Source: Polaribacter sargassicola
GTDB lineage: Bacteria > Bacteroidota > Bacteroidia > Flavobacteriales > Flavobacteriaceae
Reading direction: 5' to 3'
DNA: 64,000 bases
Assembly (NCBI RefSeq): GCF_021991835.1
Contig: NZ_JAHDAU010000005.1
Location: 248,001-312,000 of the forward strand
Shown: piece by piece, positions 16,484 through 24,075 of the stretch
Layout: each line of letters opens with the position of its first letter
Position numbering within the stretch: position 1 is the stretch's first letter
Translations under genes and position numbers: made by a program
Notes under the pieces: generated by a model
Told to the model about the DNA's origin: nothing
Seen by the model: the letters and a program-made list of their open reading frames with translations, nothing else
Database searches by the model: none

Positions 16484-17242
16484 TTAAATAATTTTAAATT
16501 GAGTTACAAAATCATCATCAATATCTTTATAACTATTTGTTGTATAAATATGATCTATTGTTTCTTTTAACTCATCAAAACCATAATTGAATTGACCATG
16601 TGTTACATATAAATATACTTTTAATGCGCCTTGTTTTTTTAGTTCTTCGGCTAAAAACTTAAACGTTCTTCCTCCGTCTGCTAAATCATCTACAATTAAA
16701 CATTCTTTGTTTTTCACATCGCCTTGAATGCTAATTACAGGCGCTCCGTTTACTCTAACTTTGTTAGACGGAACTAAATCTGCATTCAGTTTTTCCGCAA
16801 TCTCATGTGTGGTTTTATAGGCACCAGCATCTGGACTTACCAATATTGGTTGTCCTATTTTAAGATATGTTTTTTTAACAAATTCGAAATGAGATATTTT
16901 TTCAGAATTATTTATTAATGCTAAAGAAATTGGGCTATGTGGATGTAAAACAGACACTTTATCAAACTGCATGCTATTGATAAAATTACAAATGATTTTT
17001 AAATCGAAAGATTCTCCTTTATTAAATCGTCTGTCTGAACGCTGACCAATTAAACAAAATAAGGTTAACCTAGCTACTGCATTTTTGTTAGTTGTATTTT
17101 CGGCATCCCAAGCTTCTTTTACTGCAGCTGCTCTAAATAAATCTTCGTAACTATTTCCGCGTATTTTAATATCTAAATCGCCATTTGCTACAATTTTAGC
17201 AGTTACCTGACCATCATTAAATTTTTTTATATCGTATTTCAT
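16484..17242 (-). CDS. Prs-like kinase, candidate PRPP or ADP-ribose pyrophosphate synthetase
   Basis: 252 aa, clearly shorter than housekeeping Prs (about 315). The Prs fold is recognised by FNDGQ (8-12, compare FSDGE), RSDRRF (68-73, compare RQDR), His100, VSPDAG (135-140), Lys161-x-Arg163 of the catalytic flexible loop, and the phosphate-binding loop VDDLADGGRT (184-193, compare VDDMIDTGGT). Changes in the loop and the short N terminus suggest a different ribose-5-phosphate-type substrate. It follows nadV and a macrodomain-like gene, 10 bp apart. In phages, Prs-like enzymes of this kind (Adps of NARP1) pyrophosphorylate ADP-ribose for NAD resynthesis; ordinary PRPP supply for NadV is the alternative. 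The ATG at 17242 is chosen because the earlier start overlaps the previous gene and adds no homology. Confidence 0.75.
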   Translation of the reverse strand: MKYDIKKFNDGQVTAKIVANGDLDIKIRGNSYEDLFRAAAVKEAWDAENTTNKNAVARLTLFCLIGQRSDRRFNKGESFDLKIICNFINSMQFDKVSVLHPHSPISLALINNSEKISHFEFVKKTYLKIGQPILVSPDAGAYKTTHEIAEKLNADLVPSNKVRVNGAPVISIQGDVKNKECLIVDDLADGGRTFKFLAEELKKQGALKVYLYVTHGQFNYGFDELKETIDHIYTTNSYKDIDDDFVTQFKII

Positions 17243-17252
17243 TTTAACTATT

Positions 17253-18245
17253 TTAACAATTATAATTTTCAATTGCCTCTTTTAACAACGCATTTGATTT
17301 ACCATAACTTACAATTTTAACATCTAAAGGAACGTTTTTAAACTTTTCTATGGCTTTAAAAAGAGATTCTAGTATCCAATTGATATCATTACCAAAAACT
17401 CCACCACCCACTAAGGTTAAAAATACTTTATTAGATTTGTTCTTTTGTAAATTTAGCATGGCTGCATATAGAGTTGCTTCATAGGTTGCTTCTAAAATAA
17501 CCCTTGCAAAACTTGCCCAATACCAAGGTTCTAATTGAGAGTATGCTACAGGTAGTGCAGAACAATAAATTTGAGATACTATTTGCTTATTCTCTGTAAT
17601 AGTAACTTCAGTATTCCATTGAATTCCAACTTTTAATTTTCCTTTTAAAACTTCTCTTTCTTCTTGTGATAAATTACTTATAATTTTATTTATCCTAAGA
17701 ATACCATCTTTACTTAATAAAGCATACCCATTTTTCATTTCCCATAGATCATGTGCTTCATTCCCTAATTGTTTACCTATATTGTATAAACAATCAACTT
17801 GATTCTTTGAACTTTGACCAATATTACCATTTATTGGTACAAAGTAATTTCTGTATATTGTTCCTGCTCCGCAAGCAATAGCACAAGCTGGACCTTGAGT
17901 ATAATCTCTGTCATAAATATCAATCCCTTTTTCTGGTGTTACACTTGGTTCAACCATTTCTAGTAAATTAAATTGCGAAGCTGCTTGAAAAAGCGCATTT
18001 TCATTTTCTGTTTTGCAATGCAATTCTTGAACATTCGCTACCTGTTCAGAAACTTTTATTTGGGTATTGGTTTGAAAGTTAATAGCTTTTTTTCTTAATT
18101 CTTCTAAAGAAACAATTTCTAATTCTCCAAACTGGAATGATTTATTATTTGTTTTAGAAATAAGATTTTTACCATCTATTATGATGTTTTTTCTAACATT
18201 TTCAGGTGATATTTCATTAAAACCTGTTAATTTTTTAAACCACAT
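17253..18245 (-). CDS. Macrodomain-like protein of NAD operon, function unknown
   Basis: 330 aa, soluble. I do not recognise a named family. Visible landmarks are ALFQAASQFNLLEM (84-97), a Gly/Ala/Cys-rich GPACAIACGAGTIYRN (118-133), QIYCSALPVAYS (225-236) and FLTLVGGGVFGN (275-286). The last, a strand followed by a Gly-rich GVFGN turn, resembles the ligand loop of macrodomains that bind ADP-ribose; the whole layout suggests an enlarged or divergent macrodomain. It starts 2 bp after nadV and precedes the Prs-like gene, so it is made with the NAD enzymes. A role in releasing, binding or channelling ADP-ribose is inferred from context only. Confidence 0.65.
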   Translation of the reverse strand: MWFKKLTGFNEISPENVRKNIIIDGKNLISKTNNKSFQFGELEIVSLEELRKKAINFQTNTQIKVSEQVANVQELHCKTENENALFQAASQFNLLEMVEPSVTPEKGIDIYDRDYTQGPACAIACGAGTIYRNYFVPINGNIGQSSKNQVDCLYNIGKQLGNEAHDLWEMKNGYALLSKDGILRINKIISNLSQEEREVLKGKLKVGIQWNTEVTITENKQIVSQIYCSALPVAYSQLEPWYWASFARVILEATYEATLYAAMLNLQKNKSNKVFLTLVGGGVFGNDINWILESLFKAIEKFKNVPLDVKIVSYGKSNALLKEAIENYNC

Positions 18246-18247
18246 AA

Positions 18248-19702
18248 TTAAAGCTCTTTATTTACTCTATTTCTTATTTCTTCTAAATTAACTAAATTCT
18301 TAAACTGTCCGTTTTCATAAATAACCTGTAATTCGCCTTCATTTTCTTGTTCAGGACTTACTTGATCTACTAAAACATATTCTCCGTTTATTTTATCAAC
18401 TTTAATTAACCCTTTTGCAGACTTTTTTACACCATTGTCTGTAATTGGATCTTTAAAAATTTCTCTTCTTTGTCCGTTAACTACTACAGATGTTGCTTTC
18501 ATTGCAAAACCAAAGGTATCTCTAGTATTAAACTGATACGTAAAAGAACCAATACCTAATACTACATTTGTGGTTGCAAAACCTTTATCGCTTAAACGCT
18601 TACAGATGTTTTCTGCTCTTTCTGTTGTAATACTATCACCATAAATAGCTCCAATATGTGTATCTAAAACTTTAAAACCTTGCTGGTTAACTGTTCCTCC
18701 AAAAATATCCCAAAGTAACTCTATAACTCCTTTATCCTTTGGTGTGTTTCCTCCTAGTTCTCTTGTTTCTCCACAAATAATATCCACCGGATCACCACTA
18801 TCAGGACGAATTACTAATTTTCCGTCTCTTGCTAAAACTTCATCCTTTAATTTTGGTAAATAGTCTGTTAATACTTTCCATAAATCCCAAGTATCACTAA
18901 CTACTGATAATATTCCGCTTGGATACGTATTCATTAAAGTTCTAAATGTTTCTATTTCATCATCCTTTGTACCTGCACACATTACAGAGTGTTCTGTTGC
19001 ATTTACAGAACCTACAACAAAACCTTCTGCTTTGTAATATTTGCGTAAACTACTAATAATTGGTAAGCTATCAGAACCTAAAAATACAGCAGCATGGCCC
19101 ATTCCAGAAGATATAGCACTTTGCAAACCTCCCATTCCGCGCATAGAAAAATCGTGACCTTGAAAATCGATAAATGCTAAATTCTCTTTATCCGTTTTTA
19201 ATGTCCAATCTTTAAATATTCTCTTATAACGTAAGGCTATAGTAGCAGACGTCATTGGTTGCCACAACATGGTAGATAAAATAGTTTCTAAGAAATTTGT
19301 AATCCAGTAGAACTTTTTATCTGTATTTACTACAGTTAGTATAGGTATTCTAATAGGTACTTCTGTACCTTCTGGTAGAGATTTTACTTTTATTGGTAAA
19401 TATTGTAAATCGTGTAATTCTTCGTAGTGTTTTACATCATAATATGTACCTAAATACAAAGATAATTCTTCTTTAAGCTCGTTACACACTTGTGCTTTTG
19501 GTTTAGAGAAAAAGTTATCATGAAAATAATTATGCAACCATTGAAATACATATTGCTGACCGAAAGACAATACTTTATTACAACCTTTTGGTGCATATGT
19601 ATTGCTTCTAGGTGTCCAGTTAGAATATACTTCTTCTGTTCCTTTTGGATATTGTTGGTGGTGTCCTGTTTTGTAACCGTCTGTTAATAGTAGTCCATTC
19701 AT
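18248..19702 (-). CDS. nadV: Nicotinamide phosphoribosyltransferase (NadV type)
   Basis: 484 aa from the ATG at 19702 (MNGLLLTDGYK); the frame opens further upstream but across the promoter. It matches the NAMPT/NadV family: TDGYK (7-11), GHDFSMRG (182-189), Asp211 in LGSDS, which in NAMPT selects nicotinamide over nicotinate, the phospho-acceptor His238 in NATEHS, RPDSGDP (299-305), IYGDS and IFKDP. Known activity: nicotinamide + PRPP to NMN, the first step of one-enzyme NAD salvage. In the phage NARP1 route a homologue (Namat) instead joins nicotinamide to ADP-ribose pyrophosphate to give NAD directly. The GIGSFTYQ segment differs from the human GSGGGLLQ, so the phosphoribosyl-side pocket deserves study. 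First gene of a three-gene operon. Confidence 0.88.
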   Translation of the reverse strand: MNGLLLTDGYKTGHHQQYPKGTEEVYSNWTPRSNTYAPKGCNKVLSFGQQYVFQWLHNYFHDNFFSKPKAQVCNELKEELSLYLGTYYDVKHYEELHDLQYLPIKVKSLPEGTEVPIRIPILTVVNTDKKFYWITNFLETILSTMLWQPMTSATIALRYKRIFKDWTLKTDKENLAFIDFQGHDFSMRGMGGLQSAISSGMGHAAVFLGSDSLPIISSLRKYYKAEGFVVGSVNATEHSVMCAGTKDDEIETFRTLMNTYPSGILSVVSDTWDLWKVLTDYLPKLKDEVLARDGKLVIRPDSGDPVDIICGETRELGGNTPKDKGVIELLWDIFGGTVNQQGFKVLDTHIGAIYGDSITTERAENICKRLSDKGFATTNVVLGIGSFTYQFNTRDTFGFAMKATSVVVNGQRREIFKDPITDNGVKKSAKGLIKVDKINGEYVLVDQVSPEQENEGELQVIYENGQFKNLVNLEEIRNRVNKEL

Positions 19703-19729
19703 AATAGTATATTTTGCGTAATTATAACA

Positions 19730-19760
19730 CAAATATATATAAGATGAATATTCTAACAAA
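19730..19760 (-). promoter_or_regulatory. Promoter of the nadV operon
   Basis: On the minus strand TTTG (19757-19760), exactly 19 nt, then TATATTTG (19730-19737); the start codon is 28 bp further on. The fit to the Bacteroidetes form is complete. Confidence 0.75.
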
Positions 19761-19765
19761 ACTTA

Positions 19766-19786
19766 TTTGTGTTTATTTTACACAAA
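19766..19786. promoter_or_regulatory. Candidate NrtR operator before nadV
   Basis: TTTGTGT-N7-ACACAAA, a perfect 7-bp inverted repeat, five bases upstream of the nadV -33 element. A related palindrome with the same 7-nt spacing precedes nrtR. NrtR proteins are known to bind palindromes near NAD genes and to release them on binding ADP-ribose or related ligands. The position beside, not over, the promoter leaves open whether it represses or activates. Confidence 0.65.
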
Positions 19787-19803
19787 CTATTTAGTTGAAT
19801 GAT

Positions 19804-20478
19804 TTAGATATCGAAAATAATACCTTCTTCTTTTAATTTAAAATATCTTTTCTTATTGAATTTAAATAAGTTAGCAGGTCTTCCTGAGCCTTTAGAAACT
19901 TTTTCATCTAATTGATCTAATATATTTAGGCTCAATATTTTCTTTCTAAAATTACGTCTATCTATAGCTCTACCTAATAAGGTTGTGTATAGTTTTTCTA
20001 AATCTGAAAACGGAAATTTGGTGTCTAACAGCTCAAAACCTATAGGTTCGTAAGTTATTTTTGCTTGTAGTCTAGCTATTGCTTTTTTTAGTATTTCTTC
20101 ATGATCGAAAGAAAGTTTAGGAAGTTCGTCTATATGAAACCATTGTACTTCTTCTGCATCTGTAGAAGCAAATATTTTAAAGGCACTCGGTTTTACCAAT
20201 CCGAAATAGGCTACCGACACTACTCTACTTCTTGGATCTCTGTTTGGATTTCCGAATGTGTATAATTGCTCTAGGTAATCTATTGTAATACCTGTTTCTT
20301 CTTTCAATTCTCGTTCTACTGCACTTTCTAAAGATTCATTTTCTAAAACAAAACCACCAGGAATTGCCCATTCTCCTTTAAAGGGTTCATATTTTCTTTT
20401 GATGAGTAATACAGAAATTGATCCTGCTTCATAACCAAAAACTACGGCATCTACTGAAAGTTGAATTGATTGTTGCAT
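19804..20478 (-). CDS. nrtR: NrtR-type Nudix regulator of NAD metabolism
   Basis: 224 aa: an N-terminal Nudix domain (1-145) and a C-terminal winged helix (about 155-224; RNFRKKILSLNILDQL, then GSGRPANLFKFNKKRYF), the NrtR/NadQ architecture. The Nudix box is complete (G42-x5-E48-x7-R56-E57-L-x-E60-E61-x-G63), whereas many NrtR proteins have a degenerate box that only senses ADP-ribose; this one could also hydrolyse a nucleotide sugar. It lies directly upstream of the nadV operon on the same strand, with its own palindrome before its start, so autoregulation is likely. Confidence 0.87.
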   Translation of the reverse strand: MQQSIQLSVDAVVFGYEAGSISVLLIKRKYEPFKGEWAIPGGFVLENESLESAVERELKEETGITIDYLEQLYTFGNPNRDPRSRVVSVAYFGLVKPSAFKIFASTDAEEVQWFHIDELPKLSFDHEEILKKAIARLQAKITYEPIGFELLDTKFPFSDLEKLYTTLLGRAIDRRNFRKKILSLNILDQLDEKVSKGSGRPANLFKFNKKRYFKLKEEGIIFDI

Positions 20479-20480
20479 TT

Positions 20481-20502
20481 TATGCGTGTTTTTTACGCTA
20501 AA
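20481..20502. promoter_or_regulatory. Candidate NrtR operator before nrtR
   Basis: GCGT (20484-20487), 7 nt, ACGC (20495-20498), within a longer imperfect palindrome bounded by TTTTA-like arms. Spacing and the T-G-Y-G-T half-site match the nadV palindrome. It starts a few bases before the nrtR ATG, in the leader. Upstream, 20554-20561 and 20603-20610 form a distant 8-bp inverted repeat (CTGAGAAT); the remaining gap up to the tRNA shows nothing clear. Confidence 0.5.
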
Positions 20503-20756
20503 ATATGGAATAATATTTATAAACGTGAATGCAATACTATAATTTGAAATAACCTGAGAATTGAATATTCTGTACTCTTGTAAATTATTTTTAAAATACG
20601 CGATTCTCAGAAAATAGAATTAAATTAAAATTTTGAGTTGTAATTGATGTCTTAATCTAACTTATTTAAAAATTTTAAAGTATTTTATTTTTTACTTATC
20701 AATATAAAAAAATAGTAGAAAAACTTGAAGTATTTATTGGATAGAATAGTAAATTG

Positions 20757-20838
20757 TGGGGAGAGCAGGATTCGAACCTGCGAAGACATAGTCAACGGAG
20801 TTACAGTCCGTCCTCGTTGGCCGCTTGAGTATCTCCCC
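20757..20838 (-). tRNA. tRNA-Tyr (GUA)
   Basis: 82 nt with a closed acceptor stem (GGGGAGA at the 5' end against TCTCCCC, discriminator A), a D arm, an anticodon stem ACGGA/TCCGT around the loop CTGTAAC (anticodon GTA), a long variable arm as expected for a bacterial tRNA-Tyr, and a T arm with GGTTCGAATCC. CCA is not encoded. Confidence 0.95.
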
Positions 20839-21015
20839 TTTTTACTTATTGTTTTATAGAAAAAACAACCTTGTTTTCTTAAGGATTGCGAAAATACAAA
20901 GTTTTTATAAATGACCTAAAAAAGATGGCAATTTTTTTAAAAAAATTACAATAAAAATACCTCTTTTTACTGTGTAAAAAGCGATAACATTCATTTACAG
21001 TTATTTAAATAAAAA

Positions 21016-21048
21016 AGGCACTATTGTTATGTGAAAACAATAATGCCT
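21016..21048 (-). terminator. Terminator of the Asp-box gene
   Basis: AGGCA-c-TATTGTT / AACAATA-a-TGCCT stem, followed on the minus strand by a T-run. It closes the long minus-strand run that starts near 28.6 kb. Confidence 0.75.
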
Positions 21049-21085
21049 AAAATATTAATTAAATTAAACCGTTAGATTATTTTGT

Positions 21086-24067
21086 TTAATTAGTTGCTTC
21101 TTGTTGTAGTTTTTGTAATTGTTCTACCAACTCTTTATATCTGTTTTCTGCTTCTTGCCCAGGTTTTTGATCGGCATTACTTATCATATTAAGTAAGTAA
21201 GAAACCTGTGCAACAAACATTTGTTGTGGGTAAATTTCATCACCATTTTTTAATTGTTTTAAAACTTTTTTTGCTTTATCAGATTTTTCTTTTTCTAATT
21301 TAGCTTGTAGTTTTCTTGCATCAGATAATAAAACCGTTACTTTCTTTTGTAACTCAATTTGATTTATAATGTCTGCTTTAGTTAATCCATTTTTTTCAAC
21401 TCTTGGATCCATTTCAATTTCAAAAGATTGCTCAAAAGATTGTCCATCAACCATTAATTTTGCTGTATAAATGCCAGGAGCAACTAAAGGACCTCTTTTA
21501 AAACTTCTACTTTTATTGCTAGACCACGCTCCTTTTTGGCGTAAATCCCAATGAAAACGATTAATTCCTGCTGCTGTTTCAAGTTTTGTATCTACATATC
21601 TAAAAACTTGACTTAAATTCATGTCTTCTACTTCTTCTATTTTAGACATCATCTTTTTATCACTAACAATACTTGCCACAACATTTTTATTGGCGTCTAA
21701 AATTTCTAATTGAATTGGAGATTTATTTCCTTTAGGTAAATAATAATCAATAATTACACTTGTTCTAGGATATTGTGCCACTCCTGCTCTACCACTTACT
21801 TTAGGGTATCTGTAACGAATGGTGTTATCTGGCTTAAATAAAACAGGTGTATTGTTTAATTGATTTATTTTTAAATCTCTTAAAGCTGTAATGTTATCTA
21901 AAATCCAAAAAGCACGACCCATTGTACTTAATATAAGATCTCCACGAAATATTTTAATATCTGTAATTGGGGTTACAGGCAAATTTTGTTGAAAAGATTG
22001 CCAGTTTTTACCATCATTAAAAGAAACAAACATTCCAAATTCTGTACCTGCATACAATAAACCCTCTCTTGTAGGATCTTCTCTTAACACTCTTGTAAAA
22101 TGATCTGAAGGAATTCCGTTTGTTTCTGTTGTAAGCAAATGCCAAGAATCTCCGTAATTAGAAGTTTTATAAATGTATGGTTTATCATCACCTAATAAAT
22201 GTCTTTCTACAGCTATATAAGCAATTGCAGGGTTAAAGTGAGAAGGTTCTATAGATTCTACACGGCCACCTTTTGGCATTTTTTTAGGTGTAACATTTTC
22301 CCAAGTTTTTCCTCCATCTTTTGTTACAGAAACTACACCATCGTTAGAGCCTGTCCAAATTAAACCCTCTTTTAGTTTAGATTCTCTAATAGAATATAAG
22401 GTACTGTAATACTCTTCTCCTGTAATATCTCTTGTTATAGGACCTCCAGAAATAACTTGTTTGTCTGCTTCGAAAGCAGTTAAATCTGGCGATATGGTTT
22501 CCCAAATTTCGCCATCTGTAGTCGTTTTATGTAAAAATTGTGAGCCATGATAAATAACATCAGGATTATGTGGCGAAACATGAATAGGCGCTACTCTTTG
22601 AAAACGATATTTTAAATCTTTAGGGTTATGACCATAAATATTTGATGCGCCAACATAATAACTTTTTTCTGTACCTGTAATTTTATCAAATACAGAAAAC
22701 CTACCTTTACAATTAGAGTACACAATATTTGCATTACCAGGTTTAGGTATTGCAGGGCCAGTTTCGCATCCTCCTGTATTCATTATCCAACCAATACCTG
22801 GATATTGAATGGCACTAGGTGGAAAACTAGGTACAGATATTGTAGAACTGTTATCTTGTTGACCTGCATATAACCAATAAGGATATTGATCATCTACTTC
22901 TACTTGATACAATTCTGCTGTAGGTTGATTAAATTGAGAAGACCATGTTTTACCACCATTATGAGAAATATTAGCCCCGCCATCATTGGCTTGTATTAAT
23001 AATTCTGGATTGTTAGGGTTTAACCAAATATCATGATTATCTCCATGAGGTACACTCATACGTTTCCATGTTTTTCCTCCATCAATAGATTTTAATAGCG
23101 GATTTGCATTGGAATATACAATGTCTGGATTTGTTGGGTCTAATTCTATATTAGTGTAATAAAAGGGTCTGTTTACCAAACCACTATTATCAGAAACTTG
23201 TACAAATGATTTACCTTGATTTACAGATTTATACAAGCCACCTTCTTTACCAGGAGCTTCTACAACCGCATATAAAATGCTAGAATCTACAGGAGAAACG
23301 GCTAAATCTATTTTACCAATTAAGTTTTTAGGCAAACCGTTATCTAACTTAGTCCAATCTTTACCTCCGTTTATAGATTTATAAATTCCGCCTTCATCTT
23401 GGTTTCCACCAGATATAATTGTCCAAGGTTTACGTTCTGCTTTCCAAGCAGCAGCATACACAATATCTGGGTTATTTGGTAGTAATTCTAAATCTGCAAA
23501 ACCTACTTTATCTGAAATAAATAAAATTTTTTCCCAAGTTTTTCCTCCGTCTGTTGTTTTAAAAATACCACGTTGGCTATTAGCTTTAAAAGCATTACCA
23601 ATAGCGGCTACCCACACAGTATTATTATTTCTAGGATCTATTTCTACAGCACCTATTTGTCCTGTTTCTTTTAACCCTAAATGTTCCCAAGTTTTTCCTG
23701 CATCAATAGATTTGTAAACTCCTTTACCAGAAATAACATTACTTCTTAATCCGTCGGATCCTGTACCAACATATACAATGTTAGCATCGTTTACGTCTAC
23801 TTCAATTGCACCAATAGATGGAGTTGCAAAATATCCATCAGAAACATTTTTCCAAGAAACACCATAATCATCGGTTTTCCAAACACCACCACCAGAAGCT
23901 CCTAAATAAAAAGTGCCATGAATTTGTGGAGTTCCTGTTACTGTGGTTACTCTACCACCTCTTTCTGGCCCAACGGTTCTGTATTGAAAAGCATCAAAAT
24001 CTTGTGCCTTGCTACCCAAAGCCATCAACACAAAAAGAAGACTAATTTTTATTGTTTTAAATTTCAT
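21086..24067 (-). CDS. Secreted BNR/Asp-box (sortilin-like) beta-propeller protein
   Basis: 993 aa with a signal peptide (MKFKTIKISLLFVLMALGSKAQ). About ten Asp boxes of the form S/T-x-D/N-x-G-x-x-W are spread over the first 700 residues (SIDAGKTW, TTDGGKTW, SINGGKDW, SHNGGKTW, TKDGGKTW, TSNYGDSW and others), which predicts one or two large beta-propellers. The last 200 residues form a beta-sandwich-like part (IDYYLPKGNK to SFEIEMD) and a helical tail. Proteins of this layout are often annotated as glycosyl hydrolases, but no glycosidase active site is evident. It follows the S9 peptidase gene by 8 bp, so the two exported proteins are probably made together. Confidence 0.85.
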   Translation of the reverse strand: MKFKTIKISLLFVLMALGSKAQDFDAFQYRTVGPERGGRVTTVTGTPQIHGTFYLGASGGGVWKTDDYGVSWKNVSDGYFATPSIGAIEVDVNDANIVYVGTGSDGLRSNVISGKGVYKSIDAGKTWEHLGLKETGQIGAVEIDPRNNNTVWVAAIGNAFKANSQRGIFKTTDGGKTWEKILFISDKVGFADLELLPNNPDIVYAAAWKAERKPWTIISGGNQDEGGIYKSINGGKDWTKLDNGLPKNLIGKIDLAVSPVDSSILYAVVEAPGKEGGLYKSVNQGKSFVQVSDNSGLVNRPFYYTNIELDPTNPDIVYSNANPLLKSIDGGKTWKRMSVPHGDNHDIWLNPNNPELLIQANDGGANISHNGGKTWSSQFNQPTAELYQVEVDDQYPYWLYAGQQDNSSTISVPSFPPSAIQYPGIGWIMNTGGCETGPAIPKPGNANIVYSNCKGRFSVFDKITGTEKSYYVGASNIYGHNPKDLKYRFQRVAPIHVSPHNPDVIYHGSQFLHKTTTDGEIWETISPDLTAFEADKQVISGGPITRDITGEEYYSTLYSIRESKLKEGLIWTGSNDGVVSVTKDGGKTWENVTPKKMPKGGRVESIEPSHFNPAIAYIAVERHLLGDDKPYIYKTSNYGDSWHLLTTETNGIPSDHFTRVLREDPTREGLLYAGTEFGMFVSFNDGKNWQSFQQNLPVTPITDIKIFRGDLILSTMGRAFWILDNITALRDLKINQLNNTPVLFKPDNTIRYRYPKVSGRAGVAQYPRTSVIIDYYLPKGNKSPIQLEILDANKNVVASIVSDKKMMSKIEEVEDMNLSQVFRYVDTKLETAAGINRFHWDLRQKGAWSSNKSRSFKRGPLVAPGIYTAKLMVDGQSFEQSFEIEMDPRVEKNGLTKADIINQIELQKKVTVLLSDARKLQAKLEKEKSDKAKKVLKQLKNGDEIYPQQMFVAQVSYLLNMISNADQKPGQEAENRYKELVEQLQKLQQEATN

Positions 24068-24075
24068 ACTACTAT

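Noticed and set aside
20757-20838. tRNA gene as an integration site of a mobile element
   Set aside because: No integrase, no direct repeat of the tRNA end and no change in gene character on either side.
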